Assembly (NCBI GenBank): GCA_003218375.1
Contig: QHNH01000027.1
Coordinates: 1-64,000 of the forward strand
Direction: 5' to 3'
DNA: 64,000 nt
From: Verrucomicrobiota bacterium
GTDB lineage: Bacteria > Verrucomicrobiota > Verrucomicrobiia > Chthoniobacterales > UBA10450
The position numbers and the translations under genes were made by a program. The notes below the pieces were generated by a model. That model was given only the letters and a program-made list of their open reading frames with translations, was not told the DNA's origin and ran no database searches. Below are positions 11,395 through 18,851 of this stretch, in pieces. Numbering within the stretch: the stretch's first letter is position 1; every line of letters starts with the position of its first letter.

Positions 11395-11819
11395 CACGTT
11401 CGTTGCATTGCCGGTACCGTTGAGTAAGTGAACGCGGTCTCTGACGCCGGAGATGATGAACTCCTCCAGCGCTGGAACCAACGCTCTCGTCCGGGGATCG
11501 GAAAACGCGATGGCGGCGATGGCCTCGATGATGAACGGCTCGCCGGAAAGGTCGTTCATGCGGTAGATGTCGGTGGCGCGGTGCGGATTGAGGTGCGCCC
11601 AGAGCCGATTGCCGATGTTGCTGAGTGACGCCTTGCCGATGTAGGCGCCGAGCCGCTTCGGATCGTTCTCGTGATGGGCGCAGAGAATATAGACGCCCGG
11701 GCCATCCTTGCATGGCCACACCTGGTCGTCCCATGGGACGTTGGCGATGACTGAACACGATTCGGAGTTGGAGGCGTTCAGCGCTCGCGAAAGATGGGTT
11801 CGTATTTGTCGAGAGACAT
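11389..11819 (-). CDS. GIY-YIG-type nuclease domain protein, apparent one-base frameshift
   Basis: The reading frame ending at 11389 encodes GPGVYILCAH, then GAYIGKASLSNIGNRLWAHL and finally PALEEFIISGVRDR. These match the GIY, YIG, Arg and Glu elements of the GIY-YIG nuclease fold. The frame has no convincing start of its own. An ATG at 11819, 17 bp after the zinc-ribbon gene, encodes MSLDKYEPIFRER and then hits a stop at about 11780. Restoring one C there (CGCGAGCG-CTGAAC) joins it smoothly to LNASNSESCS of the GIY-YIG frame. The gene is therefore either recently broken or carries a sequencing error. Its TAA stop lies inside R'' of attC site A, marking it as a cassette gene. Confidence 0.6.
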
Positions 11820-11836
11820 GTCCGTGGAATGATGCG

Positions 11837-12061
11837 TTACGAAACCCACTGATGCCCACTGCCTCTGGAGCACTTGCCGATAGTGGGATGGGAGTTGGTG
11901 GACATGCCTGTGCCGCACTTGATGCACTTGTATTGTTTGCGGCTGCCGTCATCAATAACCCACTCGTGGCCGCCGCCTTCGGAGCAGCGGCCGATAGTCG
12001 GATGCGAAGATGCGGAAATACCGGTGCCGCATTTGATGCACTTGTATTTGGTGTTGGGCAT
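11837..12061 (-). CDS. tandem-repeat zinc-ribbon protein
   Basis: A 74-residue protein made of two near-identical units. Each has YKCIKCGTG, then S..SHPTIG, a further cysteine in GRCSEGGGH or GKCSRGSGH, and a closing WV. Each unit supplies CxxC plus later Cys and His ligands, as in a small zinc ribbon. The start ATG at 12061 lies 35 bp after R' of attC site B, and the GIY-YIG gene follows 17 bp later. The two therefore share one cassette and may act together, for example in nucleic-acid recognition and cutting (inference). A longer frame (12126 to 11389) through this region reads the attC and is not real at its 5' end. Confidence 0.6.
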   Translation of the reverse strand: MPNTKYKCIKCGTGISASSHPTIGRCSEGGGHEWVIDDGSRKQYKCIKCGTGMSTNSHPTIGKCSRGSGHQWVS

Positions 12062-12095
12062 TGTGGTGGTTGGGTTACGAGGCGCTCGTGTAGTG

Positions 12096-12216
12096 GCCTA
12101 ACGAGAACAAGATGAGCGACGGCCACCGAGAGCGCGCGTTGCTTTCATTTCATCCGTCATGATTCATCCGCCTTGATCCACTGCGGGTGGCCGTTCGCTC
12201 CATCGCATGGTTAGGC
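12096..12216 (-). other. attC recombination site B (121 nt)
   Basis: On the minus strand R'' is GCCTAAC (12216-12210) and R' is GTTAGGC (12102-12096). L'' GAGCGAACGGCC pairs with L' GGCCGTCGCTC apart from one unpaired A, the classic extrahelical base. It separates the exported-protein cassette (12224-12742) from the zinc-ribbon/GIY-YIG cassette. R' and R'' fit the RYYYAAC/GTTRRRY consensus perfectly. Confidence 0.9.
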
Positions 12217-12223
12217 CTTTGGG

Positions 12224-12742
12224 TCATTTCGGTGGAAGGGGTGAGGTACGAGTGACTGATCCGTCTGGCTTCTCATCGCCACCGAAGTTCATTTGCGGTC
12301 GTTTCTCATTGAAACCCGGAAGCCGAAAGAGCAAGCGATCGTCGGCGAGTTCCCCGCCACGCTTCCACTCACGATAATGCTCGTCGGCAAGCAAACAGGG
12401 CACACCGCGATATGTAATGAGATGCCATTTGCGGTCGTAGTACTTTCCCGGGCCGCGAAGTTCGATCGCGTCGGCATTTACAACCACTCGGCCGCGAAGC
12501 GGGTAATTAGGTACTTTCTGAGTGTGTGTCGTAGTGCGTCCGTTGATCGTCATCGTGATGGTGGAGGGGCCAACGTCGCTGTAAAACCAATATTTGTAGT
12601 GGTCGCCTTGGATCTTCAGAGCGATACCCATGTAGCCAGTCCACCGACCGGAGAGAACCCAAGCACCGTCAACGTCGGGACGCGCTGCAGCGAACGGGGC
12701 ACTGGCCAAGAAAATCAGCGCAAAGGTCAGCAGGAATCGCAT
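12224..12742 (-). CDS. small exported protein carried as a cassette
   Basis: A 172-residue protein beginning MRFLLTFALIFLASAPFAAA, a clear signal peptide. The ATG at 12742 lies 3 bp after R' of attC site C; an upstream in-frame ATG at 12775 would translate the attC itself and is rejected. The mature part looks like a compact beta-rich domain (GAWVLSGRWTGYMGIALKI, then YKYWFYSDVG and others). It contains a single Cys and no recognised catalytic motif. The gene is followed within 10 bp by R'' of site B. It is probably a periplasmic or secreted cassette protein of unknown role. Confidence 0.6.
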   Translation of the reverse strand: MRFLLTFALIFLASAPFAAARPDVDGAWVLSGRWTGYMGIALKIQGDHYKYWFYSDVGPSTITMTINGRTTTHTQKVPNYPLRGRVVVNADAIELRGPGKYYDRKWHLITYRGVPCLLADEHYREWKRGGELADDRLLFRLPGFNEKRPQMNFGGDEKPDGSVTRTSPLPPK

Positions 12743-12744
12743 AG

Positions 12745-12867
12745 GCCTAACGAGAATAAGATGAGCGACGGGCACCGAAGGCGCGCGCGGCTTGCAGGGG
12801 AAGGGTGGAAGCGAGAGCGAGCGTGGGCACAGAACGGGTGCCCGTTCGCTCCATCGCTTGGTTAGAT
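12745..12867 (-). other. attC recombination site C (123 nt)
   Basis: On the minus strand R'' is ATCTAAC (12867-12861) and R' is GTTAGGC (12751-12745). L'' GAGCGAACGGGC pairs with L' GCCCGTCGCTC with a single extra A. Length and sequence match sites A and B closely, as expected for an array built by one integrase lineage. Confidence 0.9.
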
Positions 12868-13004
12868 GGTGGACGTGGTTTCACGATGCGGGTGGGACAA
12901 GACTGCTCTGGGAAAGATGGGGCTTCCGCCTCATGGCAAATAGCGAATCAGAATCGGGAGGGAACGCGACCGCAAAATGCGCGCTGCGTGGGAGGATGGC
13001 GCAT

Positions 13005-13115
13005 CTAGTGAGGGACATAATGCGAGAGCCAGAAATGCCGCATGATCAACGACAAGAGGATCGCAATGACGAATACCGTCAGAGGCCAAATCGGAGAGCT
13101 GAGTCCTCGCCTCAT
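13005..13115 (-). CDS. 36-residue single-helix membrane protein in a cassette
   Basis: A very short gene starting at 13115, 3 bp after the R' box at 13119-13125. The product starts MRRGLSSPIWPLTVFVIA and continues ILLSLIMRHFWL. This gives a positively charged N terminus and one membrane helix of about 20 residues. The remaining 137 bp of this cassette up to site C contains nothing else recognisable. The start-codon position directly behind R' and the coherent membrane-helix profile support it. Such tiny membrane proteins in cassettes can be toxins or stress peptides, but that is only a possibility. Confidence 0.45.
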   Translation of the reverse strand: MRRGLSSPIWPLTVFVIAILLSLIMRHFWLSHYVPH

Positions 13116-13118
13116 ACC

Positions 13119-13125
13119 ATCTAAC
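13119..13125 (-). other. attC right half (R' box), head of the minus-strand array
   Basis: Reading the minus strand, CATCTAATTCTCGTTAGAT ends in a GTTAGAT R' box. It closely resembles the L'-R' end of site C (CATCTTATTCTCGTTAGGC), but no matching R''/L'' half is visible upstream; an AT-rich hairpin (TTCGCCTTTAAAGACGAA) lies there instead. The site is therefore truncated and marks the upstream end of the array. The same sequence around this box recurs at the head of the other array near 56277. Confidence 0.6.
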
Positions 13126-13216
13126 GAGAATTAGATGAAAGTTCGTCTTTAAAGGCGAATATTTTTTCGTCTATCACGGTGCTACCTGCTTCGAGATTCG
13201 TTGTGGTAGCAGATCG

Positions 13217-13924
13217 TTATTCCTCGATGGCGCCGCCGAGGATTCGGAGATGTTTTCGGAATGTGTAGGTGGGATCGGCGGCGCGTTTGGCGAGATACTC
13301 GGAGAAGCCTAATTGGGAGCGCAGCTTTTCGCCGGAGAGAATGGCGTCGGCCTGAGCGCGTTCGCGTTGCCAAATAGTTCTTGCGGTTTCGAGGAGCTTT
13401 TCAATCGAGGCGCCGCCGATAAAAACGCAGCCGTCGTCATCGGCGAAAACGAGATCGGTGTTTTGGACTTCGAAATCGCCGAAGCGCGCGGAAGTCAAGG
13501 CATCGGCATCGCGCGGGTCGAGGCGTTGCGGACCGGATAGGCATGAGCCGTAGCTCCAAATCGGAAAGCCGATCTGGCGCAGCTCCGCCGTATCGCGATG
13601 CGTTCCCCAAACAACGATCGCGACCAGGCCAGCCGCTCGTGCTTCGAGCGCGGTCAGATCGCCGATGCAGCCTTCGTCGCGCCGGCCAGCATTATCGATC
13701 ACGAGAACGTCGCCGGCTTCCGCGGTTTCCATCGCTTCGAGAAAGACATCGACGCTCCCGAAATGTTTCGCGGGAAGGACACGGCCCGCGGCGCGGGCGC
13801 CGGGAATGATCGGCGCGATCCCGGAAGGGGCAACGCGAACCGGAATTTTCAACCGCAAGGCAGCATCAAATACGAGCGGAGTGGAGAGCTCTGCGAACTT
13901 TTCCGCCAGCGCCGCGTTCTTCAC
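13217..13924 (-). CDS. RraA-like / HMG aldolase family protein
   Basis: A 235-residue cytoplasmic protein of the RraA-like family. This family includes 4-hydroxy-4-methyl-2-oxoglutarate/oxaloacetate aldolases and the RNase E inhibitor RraA. Diagnostic parts are GDVLVIDNAG followed by CIGDLTALEARAAGLVAIVV, which supply the metal- and substrate-binding Gly/Asp-rich loops, and DLVFADDDGCVFI near residue 165. It is the first ordinary chromosomal gene outside the minus-strand cassette array and is transcribed toward it. Whether it acts as aldolase or otherwise cannot be decided from sequence. Confidence 0.8.
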   Translation of the reverse strand: MKNAALAEKFAELSTPLVFDAALRLKIPVRVAPSGIAPIIPGARAAGRVLPAKHFGSVDVFLEAMETAEAGDVLVIDNAGRRDEGCIGDLTALEARAAGLVAIVVWGTHRDTAELRQIGFPIWSYGSCLSGPQRLDPRDADALTSARFGDFEVQNTDLVFADDDGCVFIGGASIEKLLETARTIWQRERAQADAILSGEKLRSQLGFSEYLAKRAADPTYTFRKHLRILGGAIEE

Positions 13925-14002
13925 GAATCAACTTTGCTCGAAAGATCGGACGCAGCCAGTCCGAACGTTTTCTGAATCCGCCCGGCGTTTCCGCCGCATC
14001 AG

Positions 14003-14848
14003 ATGAGTATTATGACTAACGACCTGGCGATTGAGTCCGCGGCCGCGCTCGGACCGCCCGCTCAGCGTGGGAAATGGCGAGAAGCGATCGCGCGGCGCCA
14101 GTTGATCGCGTTCTTTGTCCTGGCATTTGTCTTCTCGTGGTATCCGTGGATCATCGCGATCTGGCGCGGGCGAACTTCCGGGCCGAATCCGCTCGGGCCG
14201 TTGATCGCGGCGCTCATCGTCACTGGATTGGTGGAAGGCCGCGCAGGCTTGCGAACGTTGCTCGGCCGGATGGTGCGGGCGCGCATCGGGGTGCGATGGT
14301 ATGCGATCGTCTTCCTGTTGCCGGTCGCGCTTTGCGCGATCGCGATGGCGATCATGGCGGCATTTGGCACGGGAGCGGTATTACCAACAGCGGTAGCCTG
14401 GCGGGAGCTGCCGGATCGATTTGTGTTCGTCTTTCTCTTCATCGGGCTCGGCGAAGAACCGGGCTGGCGCGGTTTCGCGCTGCCGCGTTTGCAGCAGAAG
14501 CACACGCCATTATTCGCCAGCCTGATCCTCGCGCCGATCTGGGCGCTCTGGCATCTGCCGTTGCTGGGAAACGAATTTCCCTTGCCGGTGATCCCGGCGT
14601 TTCTCATCAGCCTGCTCGGCGGAACCCTGATCCAGACCTGGCTCTTCAACCGCACCAAAGGCAGCGTTTTCGCCCAGATGCTTTTTCACGCGACGGTGAA
14701 CACCGTTGGCGCGGGCCTCATCTTCCCGCTCTTCAAGGGATCGACGTTCGTGGTCTTCTGGTACGTTTACGCGGCGCTGTGGATGATCGCGGGTGCGTTC
14801 ACCGTGTTTCTTTCGGGCGAGGCTGAAGTTCGTTCACCATCGCGGTGA
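14003..14848 (+). CDS. CPBP-family intramembrane glutamic endopeptidase
   Basis: A 281-residue polytopic membrane protein of the CPBP (Abi/CAAX-protease-like) family. The conserved motif EEPGWRGFALPRL (the EExxxR element) lies near residue 150, followed by APIWALWHLPL carrying the second conserved His. About seven or eight hydrophobic helices are visible. Family members cleave or modify membrane proteins and some give bacteriocin self-immunity; the substrate here is unknown. Its 3' end overlaps the convergent TPR-protein gene by about 50 bp. An alternative ATG lies three codons downstream. Confidence 0.85.
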   Translation: MSIMTNDLAIESAAALGPPAQRGKWREAIARRQLIAFFVLAFVFSWYPWIIAIWRGRTSGPNPLGPLIAALIVTGLVEGRAGLRTLLGRMVRARIGVRWYAIVFLLPVALCAIAMAIMAAFGTGAVLPTAVAWRELPDRFVFVFLFIGLGEEPGWRGFALPRLQQKHTPLFASLILAPIWALWHLPLLGNEFPLPVIPAFLISLLGGTLIQTWLFNRTKGSVFAQMLFHATVNTVGAGLIFPLFKGSTFVVFWYVYAALWMIAGAFTVFLSGEAEVRSPSR

Positions 14849-16868
14849 AACGCCGATCGCCGCGGACGGTATCCCAGGCCGGATCGTATTTGAGCTGGCC
14901 AAACGATAACCCGTTCGGAATCCGCGCCAGAAATTCGAGCTGGTCGAGGGCGCCGTTCGCGTCGCCCAGCCAGGCGTGGATCATCGCCAAATAAGAGAGC
15001 ACGGTCGCACCGTCGACCGCGTCGTCCGCGAGCGGCCGGAGTGCCACCGCGCGCCGTCCTTCGCGGAGAGCTTCGTCTTTGCGCGCGAGACCGGCATCGA
15101 GCAGGCCGAGCGTGGCCAGCAACATCGGATCGTCGGGTTGCTTGGCTAATTGCGCTTCGATGGCGGTCCGCGCACCGGTGAAGGCTTCGGCCGCCTTTGT
15201 TCTATCTCCGCTGGTTCGGGCGATCATGCCCTGCCAGTAGCTCACCGGAACCACCTTGCCGGCGCCGCCGACCAGTTCCTCCTTTTTCCACGACGCGAGA
15301 ACCCTGGCCGCCGCGTCGCAATCCCGCTCGTAGAGCGAGAGGCTAATTCGCGTCCAGGTGGTGGCGCCGTTCGGGTCGTAATCAGCCGGTAACAAATTCA
15401 GGAACGACCGGGCCGCTTTCAGGTCGCCCTTCTCGAGCTCGATCTGGGCATGGAGCAGTTGAGCATAATTGCGCGTGCTCGGATTCGCAGCCGCAGCTCG
15501 ATCGAAGAGCGCCGCTTCATCATCGTAGCGGCGCAACAGATCGTAAACGACGGAAAGCCCGTTCACGTTTCTCGGATTCAACGGATCGAGCTCGAACGCC
15601 TTTTCCAGATTTCTGACTGAGTCATCCCAATGTCCCTGGCGGCGGGCGATGGTACCGGCGAAATAAGAAACTTCCGCGCTGTTCGGGAGCGTGCGGCTGG
15701 CCAGGGCCAGCTCCTGGAACGCCCGGGTGTAATCGCGTTTGCCATGGTAGTAAACCAGCGCCTGGGCCAAATGCGCTTCGCCCAGGTCCGGGACCAGGGC
15801 GAGCGCTTTTTCGGCTGAGGCTTGGGCCAGATCGAGCCGGGCCGGCGTCCGATCGAGGCCATTCCAGTAAAGGTTGTCGTGGGCGATGGTTCGCCAGCAA
15901 TAGGCCAGCGCGAAGTTTGGATCGCGCGAGATCGCTTCATCGAGGAAGCGCACCGCCTGGAGCAGGGTTTCTTTCCAGTCGTCCGTGTCATGAAAAGTTT
16001 TGATCAATTCCTTGGCGCGCAAATAAAGATCGAAGGCGCGGATGTCACGGGTAGAGGATTCGATCGCGGCTTGTTCGCGGGGTGAGAGCTTCGCCGCGAG
16101 CTGGCGGGTAATGGCCTGCGCGATCTCAGTCTGAATGGCGAATATGTCGGCCAGCCCGCGATCATAAGTCTCGGCCCATTGATGCTCATCGGTCCGCGCA
16201 TCGATTAATTGCGCGGTGACCCGGACACGATCCCTGGTCCGCTGGACACTGCCTTCCAAAAGAAAAGTCACGCCGAGCCGCTGCCCGATTTCGCGCACGT
16301 TCCGCGGCGTGCCGGCCTTGTAGAGCATGACGGAGGTGCGACTGATGACTTTTAAGTCGGCGACCTTCGCCAGATTTGTCAGGATTTCATCCTGAATGCC
16401 GTCCGTGAAAAAAACATTTTCCTGTTCTCCACTCAGGTTGTTGAACGGGAGAACGGCAATTGATTTCTCGGGAATGGCCTGGGCCGGCTTGGAATCTTGT
16501 TGCGCGGGCGTCCAGGAGCGCCGCGCGAATTGGACCAGGAACAATGCCACCGCGATCGCGGCGGCCACGGCCGCGAAGGCCAGCAGTTTGCGGCCGGTAT
16601 GATGTCGGATCGATTCATGGAGCGGGACATCTTCCGTCCGCTTAATCCCCTCCGGAGTGAGCTCGAACGCCCAGGCGAGGATTAGCGCCACTGGAAATCC
16701 GAGCACGAGAAGGAGCACTACCACGCGCACCGCCCAGTTCGGGACGTCGAAGAACGGAAAAACCTGGGTGGCAATCTGGATGAGCACCCAGCTCACAACG
16801 GCGTAGGTGACGGCCACGCGATAAACGTTCCGCCGCTGCAACTCGCCCAGAAACCTGCGCCAGTCCAT
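14799..16868 (-). CDS. membrane-anchored TolB-like/TPR protein
   Basis: A 689-residue protein. It begins MDWRRFLGELQRRNVYRVAV, the standard opening of this family, so the start at 16868 is preferred over one 88 codons upstream. Three hydrophobic helices lie at about 14-35, 44-65 and 85-105. A FlgO/TolB-like domain follows (EKSIAVLPFNNLSG, TDGIQDEILTNLAKV, VTFLLEGSVQR). The C-terminal 400 residues are TPR-like helical repeats (for example FELDPLNPRNVNGLSVVYDL). Homologues often follow a winged-helix or adenylate-cyclase domain; here that domain is replaced by membrane helices. A scaffold or signalling role is inferred. Confidence 0.82.
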   Translation of the reverse strand: MDWRRFLGELQRRNVYRVAVTYAVVSWVLIQIATQVFPFFDVPNWAVRVVVLLLVLGFPVALILAWAFELTPEGIKRTEDVPLHESIRHHTGRKLLAFAAVAAAIAVALFLVQFARRSWTPAQQDSKPAQAIPEKSIAVLPFNNLSGEQENVFFTDGIQDEILTNLAKVADLKVISRTSVMLYKAGTPRNVREIGQRLGVTFLLEGSVQRTRDRVRVTAQLIDARTDEHQWAETYDRGLADIFAIQTEIAQAITRQLAAKLSPREQAAIESSTRDIRAFDLYLRAKELIKTFHDTDDWKETLLQAVRFLDEAISRDPNFALAYCWRTIAHDNLYWNGLDRTPARLDLAQASAEKALALVPDLGEAHLAQALVYYHGKRDYTRAFQELALASRTLPNSAEVSYFAGTIARRQGHWDDSVRNLEKAFELDPLNPRNVNGLSVVYDLLRRYDDEAALFDRAAAANPSTRNYAQLLHAQIELEKGDLKAARSFLNLLPADYDPNGATTWTRISLSLYERDCDAAARVLASWKKEELVGGAGKVVPVSYWQGMIARTSGDRTKAAEAFTGARTAIEAQLAKQPDDPMLLATLGLLDAGLARKDEALREGRRAVALRPLADDAVDGATVLSYLAMIHAWLGDANGALDQLEFLARIPNGLSFGQLKYDPAWDTVRGDRRFTAMVNELQPRPKETR

Positions 16869-16964
16869 CCACCGCCTTTTGTAGTTCGATGGGCGGCGAG
16901 AAGCGAGCCTAACGATTTTCGATTTCGATTGTAGTTCATCGGACGCTCTGACAGCCTTAGGCCT

Positions 16965-17117
16965 ATGAGCACACCACAAGAGAAGGTGAACCCCGCAGAC
17001 GCGAAAGAAACAGCCACCAAGCCAGAGGTAGCAGGTCGGGAGGCGGAGCCGGATAGTACCACCGTCCCGCAGGACGGGGCGATCTCGAGCACCACCGTCC
17101 CGCAGGACGACGCCTAA
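16965..17117 (+). CDS. 50-residue hydrophilic peptide with TTVPQD repeats
   Basis: A short frame starting MSTPQEKVNPADAKETATKP and ending with two copies of STTVPQD. It has no signal peptide. The neighbouring lipoprotein gene at 17329 carries the same TTVPQD unit twice, and short stretches downstream of both stops are also alike (TTTCGGCGA..AACGCGTT). That pattern suggests an old local duplication and supports expression of both. No function is known, and the frame could be a decayed copy. Confidence 0.4.
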   Translation: MSTPQEKVNPADAKETATKPEVAGREAEPDSTTVPQDGAISSTTVPQDDA

Positions 17118-17328
17118 GGAGAACGTCAGCACCGCGATTTCCTCGAAAGTGAGTTTCGGCGAAACGCGTTAAGCGCCAGAACAGCGCTTGTCTCCAGGCC
17201 TCTGGAGCGAGATCGCTGAGGCGCGAGTTTTATCTAAGCCAGAGCAAATTCCGTCGCGGAGGCCTGGGATTTAATGGCTTGCAGTTTTCGTTAGGCCTGA
17301 ACAGGCTCGGTGGCTCACCCATGGCCCT

Positions 17329-17466
17329 ATGAAAAAACTCGTCATCTCCGCGCTCGTTCTCCTAGTCGGCAGCCTTTTGTTCACCTCGTGCCAGACGACC
17401 GTCCCGCAAGACCAACCGCAACCGTCGACCACCACTGTCCCGCAGGACACGCCTTACGCGAAATAA
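17329..17466 (+). CDS. 45-residue lipoprotein with TTVPQD repeats
   Basis: The product is MKKLVISALVLLVGSLLFTS followed by a lipidated Cys (lipobox LFTSC). A 24-residue hydrophilic tail holds two TTVPQD units. It is a typical small cell-envelope lipoprotein in form. It is too short for the usual automatic gene calls. It lies between the 50-residue relative and the ferredoxin-like gene. Lipid attachment would be made by the Lgt encoded at 39096-40040. Confidence 0.55.
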   Translation: MKKLVISALVLLVGSLLFTSCQTTVPQDQPQPSTTTVPQDTPYAK

Positions 17467-17517
17467 CTTTCGGCGATAACGCGTTGACCGCCGGGTGGCG
17501 GCGGTCGATTTGACGAC

Positions 17518-17850
17518 ATGGCGCAACGCCAACGCTATCTTTTTGTCTGCACGAACCGGCGCGCGGATGACGACGCGAAGGGTTCCTGCTCGGTGCGCGG
17601 GTCTGAGGAAATCCGGGCGGCGCTGAAGGAACAGGTCGCCGCTCGCGGCCTGGCGAAGCTGGGGGCGCGGGTTTGTAAATCGAGCTGCCTCGACCAGTGT
17701 TCGAGCGGCGTGTGCATTCTGGTCGAGCCAGACCATTTCTTTTACGGGCGCGTGACCCTGGCGGACGTGCCCGAGATCGTCGAAGCCCTGGCGAGCGGCC
17801 AACGCGTCGAGCGTCTCGTGCTGACAAGCGAGGATCTGACGCGCGGCTAG
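17518..17850 (+). CDS. thioredoxin-like [2Fe-2S] ferredoxin
   Basis: A 110-residue cytoplasmic protein with four conserved cysteines in the spacing of thioredoxin-fold [2Fe-2S] ferredoxins. They occur in YLFVCTNRR, GSCSVRG, and VCKSSCLDQCSSGVCIL. YLFVCTNRR at the N terminus is characteristic. It probably carries electrons or acts as a redox sensor; no partner gene is adjacent. Confidence 0.85.
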   Translation: MAQRQRYLFVCTNRRADDDAKGSCSVRGSEEIRAALKEQVAARGLAKLGARVCKSSCLDQCSSGVCILVEPDHFFYGRVTLADVPEIVEALASGQRVERLVLTSEDLTRG

Positions 17851-18021
17851 ATCTTTTTCTCGAGCGCCGCCTTTTTGACGGAAACCGATCTGGTCGATCA
17901 ATTCTCACCGGGCTTTGACCCCCGCCAGGGGCGGTTTTCCCGCCCTTTTGATAGGTGCAAATAATTGCTTGCAGTCCCCGCGGCGACCGCACATCCTCGT
18001 GCCTCTGCTTAACCACAACCT

Positions 18022-18291
18022 ATGAAACGATCACTCATCTATTCCATCACCGTCATGTTGGCCGCGGGGCTCCTCGCCTCTTGCAACACCAGCAAGACTG
18101 AAACAGCAACCACCACCGCTCCTGAAAAGGCGCCGGCCAAAACTTCGACGACGAAGAAGTCCACGACCAAGAAGTCGACGACGACCGACACCACCAAGAA
18201 AGAGACGACCAAGAAGGAGACGACCAAGAAAGAGACGACCAAGAAGGAAACGAAGACCTCACCCTCTCCGTCGCCTTCGGCCACTCCGTAA
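18022..18291 (+). CDS. lipoprotein with KKETT repeats
   Basis: An 89-residue lipoprotein. A signal peptide with lipobox LLASC is followed by a Thr/Lys tail containing about five KKETT units, encoded by a 15-bp direct repeat, and a PSPSPSATP end. The tail is hydrophilic and probably extends into the periplasm or cell wall. A strong terminator follows at 18335-18377. Repeat number may vary between strains. Confidence 0.7.
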   Translation: MKRSLIYSITVMLAAGLLASCNTSKTETATTTAPEKAPAKTSTTKKSTTKKSTTTDTTKKETTKKETTKKETTKKETKTSPSPSPSATP

Positions 18292-18334
18292 GGACGAGTC
18301 ATCGCAGCCACGCGCTGCGTGCAGTGACAGCTTG

Positions 18335-18377
18335 GAGTTAGTCAGCCGTTCCAATCGGCTGACTAACTCTTTTTTTT
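18335..18377 (+). terminator. Rho-independent terminator
   Basis: A perfect 14-bp inverted repeat, GAGTTAGTCAGCCG and CGGCTGACTAACTC, with a 7-nt loop is followed by an eight-T run. It closes the transcript of the KKETT lipoprotein gene. Confidence 0.9.
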
Positions 18378-18462
18378 CGCCTCCCTCGGCACGCGGCTAG
18401 GCGTCCGCCGATTGCCGCGATTTCTTGGCGCGACAGGTCCGTAGCTCGTTTACATTGCGGGC

Positions 18463-18849
18463 ATGAAAGTTCCATTTACGCTGGGAGTGGTCGGTCACTT
18501 CGGACTGGCGGTGCGCAGTCCGAAGCGGAGTGCGAAATGGTTCGCGCGCGCGCTGGGCTTGAAAAAGCAATTCGAATTCGAGGGCGGCATCGCGATCGGG
18601 AATGACAATGTCACGATCGCCTTGCAGAAGGGGAAGCCGGCGCCGCGCACATTCGGACACATGTCGTTTCACCTCCCGAGCATGGCGGCATTGAAAAAAG
18701 CGCTGGCCCACTTGCAGAAACAGAGAATCGATCTCGAAGATCCGGGCGACGAGATCGGGCCGGAGGGTCCGGGCTCGCCGCACATGGGTCTTTGGTTCCA
18801 TGACTTGGATGGCTATCGGTGGGAGTTGAGTGTGCAGGGCAAGCGCTAA
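18463..18849 (+). CDS. VOC-family (glyoxalase-like) protein
   Basis: A 128-residue protein with the vicinal-oxygen-chelate fold. It begins with GVVGHFGLAVRSPKRSAKWF, which carries the first metal-ligand His and the paired-helix pattern. FGHMSFHL holds a second ligand, and the C-terminal DLDGYRWEL has the typical DPDG-like turn and a closing Glu. The family covers glyoxalase I, dioxygenases and antibiotic-resistance proteins; the substrate cannot be inferred. It is convergent with the nuclease-like gene at 18852, with stops 2 bp apart. Confidence 0.82.
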   Translation: MKVPFTLGVVGHFGLAVRSPKRSAKWFARALGLKKQFEFEGGIAIGNDNVTIALQKGKPAPRTFGHMSFHLPSMAALKKALAHLQKQRIDLEDPGDEIGPEGPGSPHMGLWFHDLDGYRWELSVQGKR

Positions 18850-18851
18850 CC

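Noticed and set aside
11345-12126. Longer minus-strand frame 11389-12126 (245 codons) as one gene
   Set aside because: Its first 100 codons read through the zinc-ribbon gene in another frame and through attC site B, so the 5' part is an artefact.
12743-12775. Upstream start MPVAHLILVRP for the exported cassette protein
   Set aside because: These codons are the translated right end of attC site C; the signal peptide begins at 12742.
13141-13175. Hairpin TTCGTCTTTAAAGGCGAA followed by T run as a terminator for the RraA-like gene
   Set aside because: The T run lies on the plus strand while the gene is transcribed on the minus strand, so the orientation does not fit.
17287-17296. CGTTAGGCCT near the TTVPQD lipoprotein, like R'
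   Set aside because: No complementary arms or R'' box nearby; the flanks look like a local duplication.
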